From: JAAEUB01 sp964550345
Lineage (GTDB): Bacteria > Pseudomonadota > Alphaproteobacteria > Rhodobacterales > Rhodobacteraceae
DNA: 64,000 bases
Reading direction: 5' to 3'
Assembly (NCBI GenBank): GCA_964550345.1
Contig: CAZJYZ010000006.1
Location: 1 to 64,000 of the forward strand
Part shown: positions 1-8,244 of the stretch, in pieces
Position numbering within the stretch: the first letter of the stretch is position 1
Layout: each line of letters begins with the position of its first letter
Program-made: the position numbers and the translations under genes
The notes under the pieces: generated by a model
Seen by the model: only the letters and a program-made list of their open reading frames with translations
The model's database searches: none
Told to the model about the DNA's origin: nothing

Positions 1-452
1 TTACCAGCGCCCGGAAACAGGAAATCGGTGGCGCGGTACTGGTCGCCGAAAGCATGGCGGCCGACCACGATGGGCTGGGTCCAGCCCGGCACCAGACGTG
101 GCACGTTCGAACAAATGATGGGCGCGCGGAAAATCACACCACCAAGGATGTTGCGGATAGTACCGTTAGGGCTGCGCCACATTTTTTTCAGGCCAAATTC
201 TTCAACCCGGTCTTCGTCCGGCGTGATGGTGGCGCATTTTACTGCCACACCAATCTCTTTGGTCTTTTCTGCTGCATCAATGGTGATCTGGTCGTCGGTC
301 TCATCGCGTTTCTGGATCGACAGGTCGTAATAGAGCAGATCGAGGTCCAGATAAGGCAGGATCAGCTTTTTCTTGATAAAGTCCCAGATGATCCGGGTCA
401 TTTCATCGCCGTCCATTTCGACGATCGGGTTTTCCACCTTGATCTTGGTCAT
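1..452 (-). CDS. icd: NADP-dependent isocitrate dehydrogenase, N-terminal 150 residues (runs off the window)
   Basis: Catalyses oxidative decarboxylation of isocitrate to 2-oxoglutarate with NADP in the TCA cycle (cytosol). Only the N-terminal part is present; the C-terminus lies beyond base 1. The start ATG at 450-452 is preceded on the minus strand by AAGGGAC at good spacing. Visible marks are the N-terminal VENPIVEMDGDEMTR segment and the substrate-binding loop SPNGTIR at residues 94-100 (Ser94, Asn96, Arg100), followed by ILGGVIFRAPI. This loop is the form seen in the eukaryotic-like dimeric isocitrate dehydrogenases, not the E. coli type. It is divergent from the esterase gene at 617. 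Confidence 0.93.
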   Translation of the reverse strand, partial: MTKIKVENPIVEMDGDEMTRIIWDFIKKKLILPYLDLDLLYYDLSIQKRDETDDQITIDAAEKTKEIGVAVKCATITPDEDRVEEFGLKKMWRSPNGTIRNILGGVIFRAPIICSNVPRLVPGWTQPIVVGRHAFGDQYRATDFLFPGAG

Positions 453-616
453 GCGTATCGGTCCCTTTCACTGGACTTGAGTCGAAGTTGCATGTTCTCT
501 AGCGTAATTTTAGCAGATGCGAAAGATGGTATGCGAATGTATGCAGAAAATTCGACGCCGATCTGCGAAGCGGTGCGTGCAACCATGCTGCTGAAAACGG
601 AATAGGGAGGAAAGAG

Positions 617-1648
617 ATGGTCAAAGTTAGGGTTTTATGGGGTCTGATGCTGGCCAAAAGCCCCGAGGGCTTTGCCCGCCTTTATTATACGGGCCGTCGC
701 AAAGCTGTTGATGGCCGCCGGATTGATGCCAAGGCGCAGGCTGTGGGTGAATTGTTGAAACTGGTGCGTGACACAGGCGAAGAACCCAATCTTGAGGAAA
801 GCCGGGCCGGGTTGCGGGCGCTGGCGGCAAAATTTGATGAACCATGCCCTGACGAGGTTTACAAAACCGATATTACTTTGCCCGGAGCCGCCGGTCCGCG
901 CCCAGCCCGGATGTATGACGCGCAAAACAGCGGTGAGCCGCGCCCGACGCTTTTGTACCTGCATGGCGGCGGCTGGGTGCAGGGCGATCTGGAAACCCAT
1001 GACGGGCTATGTGGAAAACTGGCCGCCTGGGCCGGGATCAGGGTAATATCCCTTGATTATCGTCTGGCGCCTGAACACCCGTTTCCCGCCGGGCCAGATG
1101 ACGTGCTTTCTGCGTATAATGCATTGATCGACAAGGCCGGGGAATGGGGGGTGGACCCGGCCCGCATGGCAGTAGGAGGCGACAGTGCAGGCGGCAACCT
1201 GACTGCGGCGTTGATGCATGACCTGCAGGGCGCCGGGCTGCCTTTGCCCAATGCCCAGCTTTTGATCTATCCCGCAGTTGACACGCGCCTGAACACACCC
1301 TCGATGGTGGCGTTAAAGGATGCATATATCTTGCCGGTGGAACGTATCAACTGGTTTCTGGACCTGTATGTGCCAAAGGGGCAGGATCGCAAAGACCCGC
1401 GCATAGCCCCCATATTTTCAGATCGTTTAGCCGGCCAGCCCGAGGCGATGATTGTGATCGGCGGCCATGACCCACTTTGGGACGATGGCCTGAATTATGC
1501 CGAACGACTTGAAAACGCCGGTGTGGTAGTGAAAATGGTCAAATTCCCCGGACAAATACATGTTTTCATGTCTGCCACTGATGTGATCCCTCAGGGCAAT
1601 CAGGCGATACGTCAGGTTGCTGACTGGCTTGCCGCGAAAATTGCATGA
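617..1648 (+). CDS. Alpha/beta hydrolase, HSL-like (family IV) esterase/lipase
   Basis: A 343-residue serine hydrolase expected to cleave short carboxyl esters. The oxyanion-hole motif HGGGW is at 116-120, the nucleophile elbow GDSAGG at 188-193 (Ser190), the acid is probably Asp285 in HDPLWDDG and the base His315 in GQIHVF. The order and spacing match bacterial hormone-sensitive-lipase-like esterases. No signal peptide is evident, so it is probably cytosolic; the natural substrate cannot be read from the sequence. The ATG is preceded by GGAGGAAAGAG, a strong ribosome site. It stands alone between icd (divergent) and a convergent crotonase-family gene. Confidence 0.88.
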   Translation: MVKVRVLWGLMLAKSPEGFARLYYTGRRKAVDGRRIDAKAQAVGELLKLVRDTGEEPNLEESRAGLRALAAKFDEPCPDEVYKTDITLPGAAGPRPARMYDAQNSGEPRPTLLYLHGGGWVQGDLETHDGLCGKLAAWAGIRVISLDYRLAPEHPFPAGPDDVLSAYNALIDKAGEWGVDPARMAVGGDSAGGNLTAALMHDLQGAGLPLPNAQLLIYPAVDTRLNTPSMVALKDAYILPVERINWFLDLYVPKGQDRKDPRIAPIFSDRLAGQPEAMIVIGGHDPLWDDGLNYAERLENAGVVVKMVKFPGQIHVFMSATDVIPQGNQAIRQVADWLAAKIA

Positions 1649-1669
1649 AGTGTCAAGAAGGCGCGTAGC

Positions 1670-2455
1670 CTACCAGTTGGGTTTGCGTTTTTCGATAAAG
1701 GCGCGAATGCCTTCGTCCGTGTCGCGATCCATCATGTTTTCGGTCATGACCTGCCCGGTAAAGGCATAAGCTGCGTCCAGATCCATCTCAAGCTGGTCGT
1801 AAAAGGCCCGTTTGCCAATGCGCACGGCCGAGCTGAGTTTTTCGGCCACTTTGGCCGCGAGTGCGTTTGTAGCAGCGGTTAATTCCTCTTGCGCTACGAC
1901 CCGGTTCACCAGCCCAAGGTCACGGGCGCGTTCTGCATCTATGAATTCACCGGTCGTCAACATCTCAAACGCCTGTTTTCGTGGGATATTCCGGCTGAGT
2001 GCTACCATCGGTGTGGAGCAGAACAACCCGATATTGACCCCGTTCACCCCAAAGCGTGTCCCTTCGGCTGCGACGGCCATATCGCAGCTGGCCACCATCT
2101 GGCAGCCAGCAGCGGTGGCAATGCCGTGCACTTCGGCAATAACCGGTTGGGGAAGGCGCACAATCGAAGTCATGACCTCGGCGCAGCGGCTGAAAAGGTC
2201 GCCAAAATAGGCTTTGCCACCATCCTCGGCGGCGCGTCCGGCAGTCATTTCTTTGAGGTCATGGCCCGCACAAAACGCTTTGCCTGCGCCCGCGATTATA
2301 ACGGCGCGAACAGATGTATCCTGCCTCAGCGCCGCAAGCTCCGCCTTCAACGCCGCCAGCATTTCGTCTGAAAGCGCGTTCAGCGCGCCGGGGTTATTCA
2401 GGGTCAGACGCGCAACTGACGCTGCGTCCTCGCGTATCAGGATCGGCTCGGCCAT
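1670..2455 (-). CDS. Enoyl-CoA hydratase/isomerase (crotonase) family protein, ECHDC3-like, without the usual catalytic glutamates
   Basis: A 261-residue crotonase-fold protein. The family shows in the CoA-binding AFCAGHDLKEM segment near residue 60 and in the HGIATAAGCQMVASCD segment near 110-125 that forms the oxyanion hole. Against classical hydratases the first catalytic Glu (GGGCEL context) is Gln in AAGCQMV, and the second (PEI context) is Gly in FGVNGVNIG. The closest pattern I know is the ECHDC3-type branch, whose activity is not settled. Dehydration chemistry should therefore not be assumed. Convergent with the esterase and divergent from the thioesterase at 2512. Confidence 0.82.
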   Translation of the reverse strand: MAEPILIREDAASVARLTLNNPGALNALSDEMLAALKAELAALRQDTSVRAVIIAGAGKAFCAGHDLKEMTAGRAAEDGGKAYFGDLFSRCAEVMTSIVRLPQPVIAEVHGIATAAGCQMVASCDMAVAAEGTRFGVNGVNIGLFCSTPMVALSRNIPRKQAFEMLTTGEFIDAERARDLGLVNRVVAQEELTAATNALAAKVAEKLSSAVRIGKRAFYDQLEMDLDAAYAFTGQVMTENMMDRDTDEGIRAFIEKRKPNW

Positions 2456-2511
2456 CTTGTTCTCCCACTAAGTTTCGCGCCAAGATAGGCGGGAAAGATC
2501 GGGGGGGAAAG

Positions 2512-2931
2512 ATGGATTTGAAAATGACGCTGGGGGAGTTGCGTGACTTTCTGGCTGAGACTTTTCCGCAGGTGGTCGATGATTTTGAAATCACCGATGT
2601 TTCCCCAATGGGGATTACCGTGAAAAAGCTGGTGCAGGAAAAACACCTGCGTCCCGGCAATACCGTGTCTGGCCCGGCCATGTTTACGTTGGCAGATGTG
2701 TCGATTTATCTGGCCATACTGGCGATGATCGGCCCGAAAGCTTTGGCGGTGACCACCTCGTGTTCGATTGATTTCATGCGCAAACCGGCAGCAGATGCGG
2801 ACCTGATCGCCGAAGCACGGCTTTTAAAACTGGGCAAGGTGCTGGCCGTAGGCGACGTGCTGATATATTCAGAGGGGCAGGCGGCCCCGGTGGCGCGCGC
2901 CAGCCTGACATATTCTATCCCGAAGGGGTAA
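2512..2931 (+). CDS. PaaI-family hotdog-fold acyl-CoA thioesterase
   Basis: A 139-residue single hotdog domain. The segment NTVSGPAMFTLADVSIYLAILA resembles the central helix of PaaI/YbgC-like thioesterases, with the Asp in LADVS where the family carries its acidic residue. The C-terminal half is the usual beta sheet (TTSCSIDFMRKP to ASLTYSIP). I chose the ATG at 2512 over longer frames because GGGGGGAAAG precedes it and the hotdog homology starts just after. Likely hydrolyses acyl-CoA thioesters in the cytosol; the substrate is unknown. It sits next to a divergent crotonase-family gene, which fits acyl-CoA metabolism without proving a shared pathway. Confidence 0.82.
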   Translation: MDLKMTLGELRDFLAETFPQVVDDFEITDVSPMGITVKKLVQEKHLRPGNTVSGPAMFTLADVSIYLAILAMIGPKALAVTTSCSIDFMRKPAADADLIAEARLLKLGKVLAVGDVLIYSEGQAAPVARASLTYSIPKG

Positions 2932-2964
2932 ATTACCTGCCCCCAACAGCTCAGAGGTGCCGGT

Positions 2965-3537
2965 TTGCGATTTTCACTTTGGACCACAACGCTTCTGGCC
3001 CTCTTTTTGCAGATTGAGGCCGCATCCGCTTGCGCTTGCTGCGCAGAACCCGGCGAGCGGTACACGGAACTTGTGGAAGCGGATGAATACATTATTGAAG
3101 AATTTGACAGGCTGACAGGCGAGCGGGCGGCACAGCTGTTCCTCACCGATTGCGGCGAGGAATGTGTATTGGGGATTTCTGAGTTTGATTTTGATTACGA
3201 TGTCGACTGGAACATTGAAGACATGCAGTTACGGATTGTATCACAAGCCCCGGCCGGATCAATTGCCATGGTGCTGACGGAAACTTATGACCGCTTCAGC
3301 GTGGATACCGCGCCAATGTCACATAAGAGGAGCCCCAGCCTCTATACGGAATTCCGGTTTACGGGTGAGATCAGGGCGGATGGTATATTTGTGGCTGCCG
3401 AAGGTGCAAAGGCCGAGCTTGTTTTGGCAGGGCAGACAAATCATTGCTGGGGTGCGGATGACCTGAGCCACTGGATTTTGCAGGTAAACGGCCCCGAGGC
3501 TGATTTCCGGCTGTTTGGCGGGCTTTCTGCGCAGTAA
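2965..3537 (+). CDS. Exported protein of unknown function with an N-terminal Cys cluster
   Basis: I do not recognise this 190-residue protein. It begins with a short hydrophobic signal (LWTTTLLALFLQIEAASA) and the mature part opens with CACCAEPGERY, a dense Cys cluster; further Cys pairs occur at DCGEEC and NHCWG. This suggests a periplasmic disulfide-containing or metal-binding domain. The rest is acidic and beta-rich. The start used is TTG at 2965, since no ATG gives the signal peptide in frame. It lies 33 bp after the thioesterase on the same strand and may share its transcript. Function unknown. Confidence 0.65.
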   Translation: MRFSLWTTTLLALFLQIEAASACACCAEPGERYTELVEADEYIIEEFDRLTGERAAQLFLTDCGEECVLGISEFDFDYDVDWNIEDMQLRIVSQAPAGSIAMVLTETYDRFSVDTAPMSHKRSPSLYTEFRFTGEIRADGIFVAAEGAKAELVLAGQTNHCWGADDLSHWILQVNGPEADFRLFGGLSAQ

Positions 3538-3606
3538 ATAGTGGGGTATTATAATACCATATTTATAAGCCATTGTTTTAACGTAATTATATGATGACTG
3601 TTGCGC

Positions 3607-3634
3607 TTGACTGTGTGTTTAAATCCCTTAAAAC
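3607..3634 (+). promoter_or_regulatory. Candidate housekeeping promoter of rplM-rpsI
   Basis: TTGACT at 3607-3612 and TAAAAC at 3629-3634, separated by 16 bp, lie about 30 bp upstream of the rplM start. The match to a sigma-70 type promoter is good and the position is right for a ribosomal protein operon. Inferred from pattern only. Confidence 0.5.
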
Positions 3635-3666
3635 CACCGCATCCTAAACCCTGAAGGGCTGAACAC

Positions 3667-4131
3667 ATGAAAACCTTTTCTGCGACCCCCGCAGATATCG
3701 ACAAGAAATGGATCCTGATCGACGCTGAAGGCGTTGTTCTGGGCCGTCTTGCTGCTATCGTCGCCACGCGCCTGCGTGGCAAGCACAAGCCAAGCTTCAC
3801 ACCGCATATGGATATGGGTGACAATGTCATCGTCATCAATGCCGACAAAGTGCAGCTGACCGGCAAGAAACGCACCGACAAAGTACATTACTGGCATACC
3901 GGTTACCCCGGTGGGATCAAAAGCCGCACAGCTGGCCAGATCCTCGAAGGAGCACACCCGGAACGCGTGGTAATGAAAGCCGTTCAGCGCATGTTGCCGG
4001 GCAACAAGCTGGCCGCGCGTCAACTGACCCATCTGCGTGTTTTCGCAGGGGCCGAACATGGCATGGAAGCGCAAAAGCCGGAAGTGCTGGACGTTAAATC
4101 CATGAACAAGAAAAACACGCGGAGTGCATGA
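3667..4131 (+). CDS. rplM: 50S ribosomal protein L13
   Basis: A 154-residue component of the large ribosomal subunit. Full-length similarity is recognisable: KWILIDAEGVVLGRLAA near the N-terminus, GDNVIVINADKVQLTGKK in the middle, then the YWHTGYPGGIKSRTA and VVMKAVQRMLPGNKL segments of L13. Length is normal for alphaproteobacteria. It is the first gene of the rplM-rpsI operon and its TGA overlaps the rpsI ATG by 4 bp, so the two are translationally coupled. Confidence 0.97.
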   Translation: MKTFSATPADIDKKWILIDAEGVVLGRLAAIVATRLRGKHKPSFTPHMDMGDNVIVINADKVQLTGKKRTDKVHYWHTGYPGGIKSRTAGQILEGAHPERVVMKAVQRMLPGNKLAARQLTHLRVFAGAEHGMEAQKPEVLDVKSMNKKNTRSA

Positions 4132-4625
4132 GTATGACCGAAGAAATCAAGTCTCTTGATGAGCTGACCGCGGTTGCTGAAGGCACCGAAGCACCTGTAG
4201 AAGCGGTTACTATTGTTCGCGAACCTCAGCGTGATGACCTTGGCCGCGCCTATGCGACTGGCAAACGGAAAGATGCGGTTGCCCGTGTCTGGATTAAGCC
4301 CGGTTCCGGTAAAGTTACAGTCAACGGCCGTGAAATGAACAAGTATTTCGCCCGCCCGGTTCTGCAAATGATCCTGGCCCAGCCGTTCTCGGTTGCCGGT
4401 GTTGAAGGCGAATTTGACGTGCAAGCAACCGTTAAAGGTGGTGGCCTTTCCGGTCAGGCCGGTGCGGTTAAGCATGGGATTTCCAAAGCGCTGCAGCTTT
4501 ACGAACCCTCGCTGCGCCCGGCCCTGAAAGCCGCTGGCTTCCTGACCCGCGACAGCCGCGTGGTGGAACGTAAGAAATACGGTAAGGCCAAAGCGCGTAA
4601 GAGCTTCCAGTTCTCAAAGCGTTAA
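4128..4625 (+). CDS. rpsI: 30S ribosomal protein S9
   Basis: A 165-residue small-subunit protein. The conserved body starts at YATGKRKDAVARVW; the diagnostic C-terminal tail KARKSFQFSKR, which reaches toward the P-site tRNA, is intact. About 37 extra N-terminal residues rich in Glu and Ala precede the body, a length I expect in alphaproteobacterial S9. The ATG overlaps the rplM stop by 4 bp. A strong terminator follows within 20 bp. Confidence 0.97.
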   Translation: MSMTEEIKSLDELTAVAEGTEAPVEAVTIVREPQRDDLGRAYATGKRKDAVARVWIKPGSGKVTVNGREMNKYFARPVLQMILAQPFSVAGVEGEFDVQATVKGGGLSGQAGAVKHGISKALQLYEPSLRPALKAAGFLTRDSRVVERKKYGKAKARKSFQFSKR

Positions 4626-4644
4626 GTTTTTCAGCAAATTTTCG

Positions 4645-4674
4645 AAAAGGGCTGCCTGCGGGTGGCCCTTTTTG
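4645..4674 (+). terminator. Rho-independent terminator of rplM-rpsI
   Basis: AAAAGGGC (4645-4652) pairs with GCCCTTTT (4665-4672) around a G/C-rich loop and runs into a T tract. It lies between rpsI and the converging amidotransferase gene. Confidence 0.8.
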
Positions 4675-4694
4675 TTTGGCATGTTTGTTGTGGT

Positions 4695-5438
4695 TCAAGT
4701 GCTCTGATAGCGGTCCACGAAATTGCGCAGTACGAGTTCCGGCATATGCACGTCTTCCCCGCGCACTTCCTCGATCAGATCATTGGCGGTTTCCGGCGGA
4801 AAATAGCCGCGGTCTTTGTAGATGTGGATGCGGGTGACAAAGCCATCAGAATCCGCCTCGGGGTGGAACTGGGTGGCATAGACGTTTTCGCCGGTGCGGA
4901 TCATCTGGTACGGGCAGGGGCCCGAGCTGACCAAATGCACGGCGGTGTCGGGGAGGACCTGCACCGCTTCTTTATGTCCGACAAAAGCGCGAAAATCTGG
5001 CGCTACCCCCGCTAAGAGCGGGTCCTTGCGCCCTGCCTCGGTTAGCGCGCAATCAACGGCGCCAACAGGTTCCCCGAAATTTTCCTTGGATATGGTCCCC
5101 GGGGTCAGGAAATGCCCCAGAATGCCCATGCCATAACAACAGCCAAGAAATGGAAAATCTGCCGCGACTATGTCAGGCATCAACCCCATCACGGCATCTT
5201 CGATACGTTTTTCTACCGGGCTTTTTTCATCTTCACTGTCCGAAACACAGCCCGGACCTCCCCCGACTATAACGCCGGAATATTGCGTCAAATCAAGTGA
5301 TTGAGGGAGCGTCTTCATGTCCAGTCGAACGCGGTGCACCTGATCTTCCTGCAAGCCAGCCTTGGCCAGAATAGCCTCGAATTCATTATCCGAAGCCTCG
5401 GTTTCGGGCCTGAGCTGCAAGATCAGAAAGGGTTTCAT
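4695..5438 (-). CDS. Class I glutamine amidotransferase-like protein (GMP synthase-type domain, stand-alone)
   Basis: A 247-residue triad glutamine amidotransferase domain without a fused synthase. The nucleophile elbow GCCYGMG places the catalytic Cys at 101; His192 and Glu194 in TQFHPEAD complete the triad. The N-terminal YSGVIVGGGPG segment near 53-63 is the usual oxyanion-side loop. Stand-alone members hydrolyse glutamine or related gamma-glutamyl amides; which one cannot be told here. Converges on rpsI. Some relatives are annotated as GMP synthase subunits, but the window has no partner synthase. Confidence 0.82.
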   Translation of the reverse strand: MKPFLILQLRPETEASDNEFEAILAKAGLQEDQVHRVRLDMKTLPQSLDLTQYSGVIVGGGPGCVSDSEDEKSPVEKRIEDAVMGLMPDIVAADFPFLGCCYGMGILGHFLTPGTISKENFGEPVGAVDCALTEAGRKDPLLAGVAPDFRAFVGHKEAVQVLPDTAVHLVSSGPCPYQMIRTGENVYATQFHPEADSDGFVTRIHIYKDRGYFPPETANDLIEEVRGEDVHMPELVLRNFVDRYQST

Positions 5439-5544
5439 AGGGCTGTTTCCACAGGTTCAACTGGAGCGAAAATGGCGCTTCCAATGGTCCGGGTCAATGC
5501 CGTTTTAACGCGCAGTCCCAAACGTGCGGAACACATTTTCCCAC

Positions 5545-5572
5545 AAAACAAAAACGCCACCCTTGGGTGGCG
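5545..5572 (-). terminator. Rho-independent terminator of the DUF882 gene
   Basis: A perfect 8-bp stem CGCCACCC/GGGTGGCG (5555-5562 with 5565-5572) is followed, on the minus strand, by a T-rich run. It lies just downstream of the gene ending at 5603. Confidence 0.8.
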
Positions 5573-5602
5573 CATACCTTAAAATTCTAAGTTAATGGCA
5601 GA

Positions 5603-6172
5603 TCAACCGCCCCAGCTGCGCACCACGCCGCAATCCATATGAACAAAGTTGGATCCGGAATATTTGCCGACCCCACCGGCATTGCAGGCTTTTGCCGCTG
5701 CGAACATCTGGCTGACCGAGCGGTCCTTGAGCCTGAGATCGGCTGCCTGACCTTTCATGTGCAGGGAATTGCGGGCAACACCGCGCGAACGGCTGCGCAG
5801 CAAGGCGTTGGTTTCAGGGGAACGGTAGCCGGATAGCAGCATATAAGGTTCACCGGTGCCAAGCAGGGCATGGGATGCCGCCATGATATCAACGGTACGG
5901 GTGTCAATACTGATTGAGCTGTCAATGCGCCAGTCGCGCATAAAGTGGTTCACTTCTTTCAGGGCTTCATTGATGTATTCGCCTTCGACCCAGTAGATTG
6001 TACGAATGGATTCGCCCGTACGCCCGGAATACATGGCAATATGGCGTACATCGCCTGCGCCACGCAGGAAGCCGGCTGCTTTTGAGAATGTCGGAGCGGC
6101 AGTGATCGCAGATGCTGCAAATGCGCCCAAAAGGCCGCGTCTGGTTATACCTGTCCCGGAATATCCTGTCAT
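5603..6172 (-). CDS. Tat-exported DUF882 / M15-type peptidase, MepK (YcbK)-like
   Basis: A 189-residue LAS-fold metallopeptidase of the YcbK/MepK group. The N-terminus carries a twin-arginine signal (ITRRGLLGAFAASAI), indicating export by Tat. Zinc ligands are probably the His and Asp of SLHMKGQAADLR and the His of FVHMDCG near the C-terminus; LLSGYRSPETN is the usual family segment. E. coli MepK cleaves 3-3 (mDAP-mDAP) peptidoglycan crosslinks. Here the gene is divergent from an L,D-transpeptidase that would make such crosslinks, the same pairing as E. coli ycbK-ycbB. The role is inferred from family and context. Confidence 0.85.
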   Translation of the reverse strand: MTGYSGTGITRRGLLGAFAASAITAAPTFSKAAGFLRGAGDVRHIAMYSGRTGESIRTIYWVEGEYINEALKEVNHFMRDWRIDSSISIDTRTVDIMAASHALLGTGEPYMLLSGYRSPETNALLRSRSRGVARNSLHMKGQAADLRLKDRSVSQMFAAAKACNAGGVGKYSGSNFVHMDCGVVRSWGG

Positions 6173-6567
6173 CTTCGTCGCCTCGTTCGCGGTTCGGATT
6201 GCCTTGCCGATACCGCTATGTCCCAGTTCGGGTTTCCCCTATCCCCATGGTCCGGTTTCCCCGGTCCCACATGCTACCTCATCCCCAGGTGCAGTGCGAT
6301 TATGACATGTCTCGAATCACAGGCCAAGACCCGATTTGCCGCAAAGCAACATATCAAGACAAATCGGCAAAATTTTGCTGAAAATTCAGAACTTACCGGA
6401 AAGCGTGCTCAAATGAGAACAGTTGGCAATCAACCGGTACGGATTTCCCTACCTAAACACCATTGTGAATGGACTAATTGGGCTGAATTGGCAACAACGA
6501 GGCATTGTATATTGCGCGCCGTTCACAAGATTCGGCAGTTTTTTGCGCCTAGATGACCGAGGATAGA
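6173..6567. other. Divergent intergenic region between the DUF882 gene and the L,D-transpeptidase
   Basis: About 395 bp without a supported gene. It must hold both promoters. The only symmetric element I noticed is CCATT-GTG-AATGG at 6460-6472, a 5-bp inverted repeat that might be an operator. No RNA gene or repeat is visible. Confidence 0.4.
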
Positions 6568-8196
6568 ATGACGATGATGCTTTTTCCTTCGCAGGTCCGT
6601 GCCGGGTTCCTTGTGGCATTGACCGGATGTGCATTGCTTTTCACCCCTATGGCCCCGGTTCAGGCGCAGACGGTAAGCCAGATACCGGCTTTCGCTCAGG
6701 CTGTGGCCGAGGCCGCCGCGCGGGATGAAGAAATCGCTGCTTTCTATAGGGTTAATGGCTACAAGCCGATCTGGACAGGGACCGACCCCGAAGACCGCGC
6801 CCGCCGCGCCGCATTGGTAAACGCTTTGGCGCGTGCCTCGGACCACGGATTACCGGCCAGCGCGTATCATGTTGATACATTGATGCGCGATCTTGGGCAG
6901 GTCTCCAGTCAACGCGATTTGGGGCGTCTCGAGGTTGAGATGAGCAAGATATTTTTGCTCTATGCGCGCCACATTCAAACCGGCATTGTAACCCCACGCG
7001 AAATTGACAGCGGGATATCACGCCACATTGACGTGCGCGACCGAACGGAAACGCTTGTGGCCTTCACCAAAGCCGAACCGTCCCGCTTCATCAAGGAGCT
7101 GGCACCGACAAGCGGTGAATATGCCCGCCTGATGAAAGAAAAGCTGCGACTGGAAGAGTTGCTGCAGCACGGTGGCTGGGGGCCGCAGGTTGTGGCGCGT
7201 TCGATCAAACCCGGTGCCAGTGGAGACGCGGTAATTGCCCTGCGAAACCGTCTTATCGCCATGGGGTATCTTGAGCGTTCATCCACCCGCAACTACGATT
7301 CGGTGATACAACGCGCCGTACAGACCTTTCAGGTGGATCACGGCCTTAACCCCGATGGCGTGGCCGGGAATGAAACCATCAAGCAGCTCAACGTACCGGT
7401 GCTCAAACGCTTGCAATCTGTTCTGGTGGCGATGGAGCGGGAACGCTGGATGAATATTGAACGTGGTGAGCGCCATGTTTGGGTTAATCTGGTCGATTTT
7501 ACCGCAGCCATTGTTGATCATGGTCAGGTAACGTTCCAGACCCGTTCGGTGATCGGTATGAATACCCGCGACCGGCGCAGCCCGGAATTTTCCGACGTTA
7601 TGGAGTATATGGAGATTAACCCCAGCTGGAACGTACCGCGTTCGATTGCCACCAAAGAATACCTGCCACAGATGATGGAAAACCCCGCCGCCGCCAGCCA
7701 CTTGCAGCTGATTGACGGCTCTGGCCGGGTGGTTAGCCGCGAAGGCATTGATTTCACGGAGTTTACCGCAAGAAACTTCCCCTTTGACCTGCGCCAACCT
7801 CCTTCGCGCAGCAATGCGCTGGGTTTGGTCAAATTCATGTTCCCCAACCCTCATAATGTTTATTTGCATGACACGCCGGCCAAAAGCCTGTTCCAGCGTG
7901 ATGTGCGCGCCTTTAGCCATGGCTGTATCCGCCTGGCGCAGCCCTTTGACTTCGCCTACGCGCTTCTGGCCCGCCAGAGCGATGATCCGGTTGGCGAGTT
8001 TCAATCAATCCTGCGCACTGGACGGCTGACGCGGGTTGACCTGGAACAACACATTCCGGTGCATCTGGTTTACCGCACCGCCATCATGCCGGCCAAAGGC
8101 AATGCCCATTACCGCAATGATGTCTATGGCCGTGACGGCCGCATTTTTGCTGCTATGATCGAGGCCGGGGTGGTGCTTGAGGCTCTGGAAGGGTAA
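6568..8196 (+). CDS. Murein L,D-transpeptidase, YcbB/LdtD-like
   Basis: A 542-residue periplasmic enzyme that forms 3-3 peptide crosslinks in peptidoglycan. I chose the ATG at 6568, preceded by GAGG at 5-nt spacing, over the ATG at 6553 which lacks a ribosome site. Order of domains: signal peptide (about 1-34), N-terminal scaffold region, peptidoglycan-binding domain (about 214-275, GASGDAVIALRNRL onward), then the YkuD catalytic domain with the SHGCIR motif (Cys453). It is divergent from the MepK-like hydrolase and 49 bp upstream of lpxD, making a small envelope-building group. Confidence 0.9.
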   Translation: MTMMLFPSQVRAGFLVALTGCALLFTPMAPVQAQTVSQIPAFAQAVAEAAARDEEIAAFYRVNGYKPIWTGTDPEDRARRAALVNALARASDHGLPASAYHVDTLMRDLGQVSSQRDLGRLEVEMSKIFLLYARHIQTGIVTPREIDSGISRHIDVRDRTETLVAFTKAEPSRFIKELAPTSGEYARLMKEKLRLEELLQHGGWGPQVVARSIKPGASGDAVIALRNRLIAMGYLERSSTRNYDSVIQRAVQTFQVDHGLNPDGVAGNETIKQLNVPVLKRLQSVLVAMERERWMNIERGERHVWVNLVDFTAAIVDHGQVTFQTRSVIGMNTRDRRSPEFSDVMEYMEINPSWNVPRSIATKEYLPQMMENPAAASHLQLIDGSGRVVSREGIDFTEFTARNFPFDLRQPPSRSNALGLVKFMFPNPHNVYLHDTPAKSLFQRDVRAFSHGCIRLAQPFDFAYALLARQSDDPVGEFQSILRTGRLTRVDLEQHIPVHLVYRTAIMPAKGNAHYRNDVYGRDGRIFAAMIEAGVVLEALEG

Positions 8197-8244
8197 GCCC
8201 TTTTGCAAAGGGGCGGTTGAGCTGCCGCCCTGAGCGGAGCTGCC

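Noticed and set aside
54..605. Open frame of 183 codons on the plus strand
   Set aside because: It is antisense to icd, which shows clear protein homology on the minus strand; the frame has no ribosome site or recognisable sequence.
7279..8004. Open frame of 241 codons on the minus strand
   Set aside because: It is a shadow of the L,D-transpeptidase gene, whose catalytic motif lies in the opposite frame.
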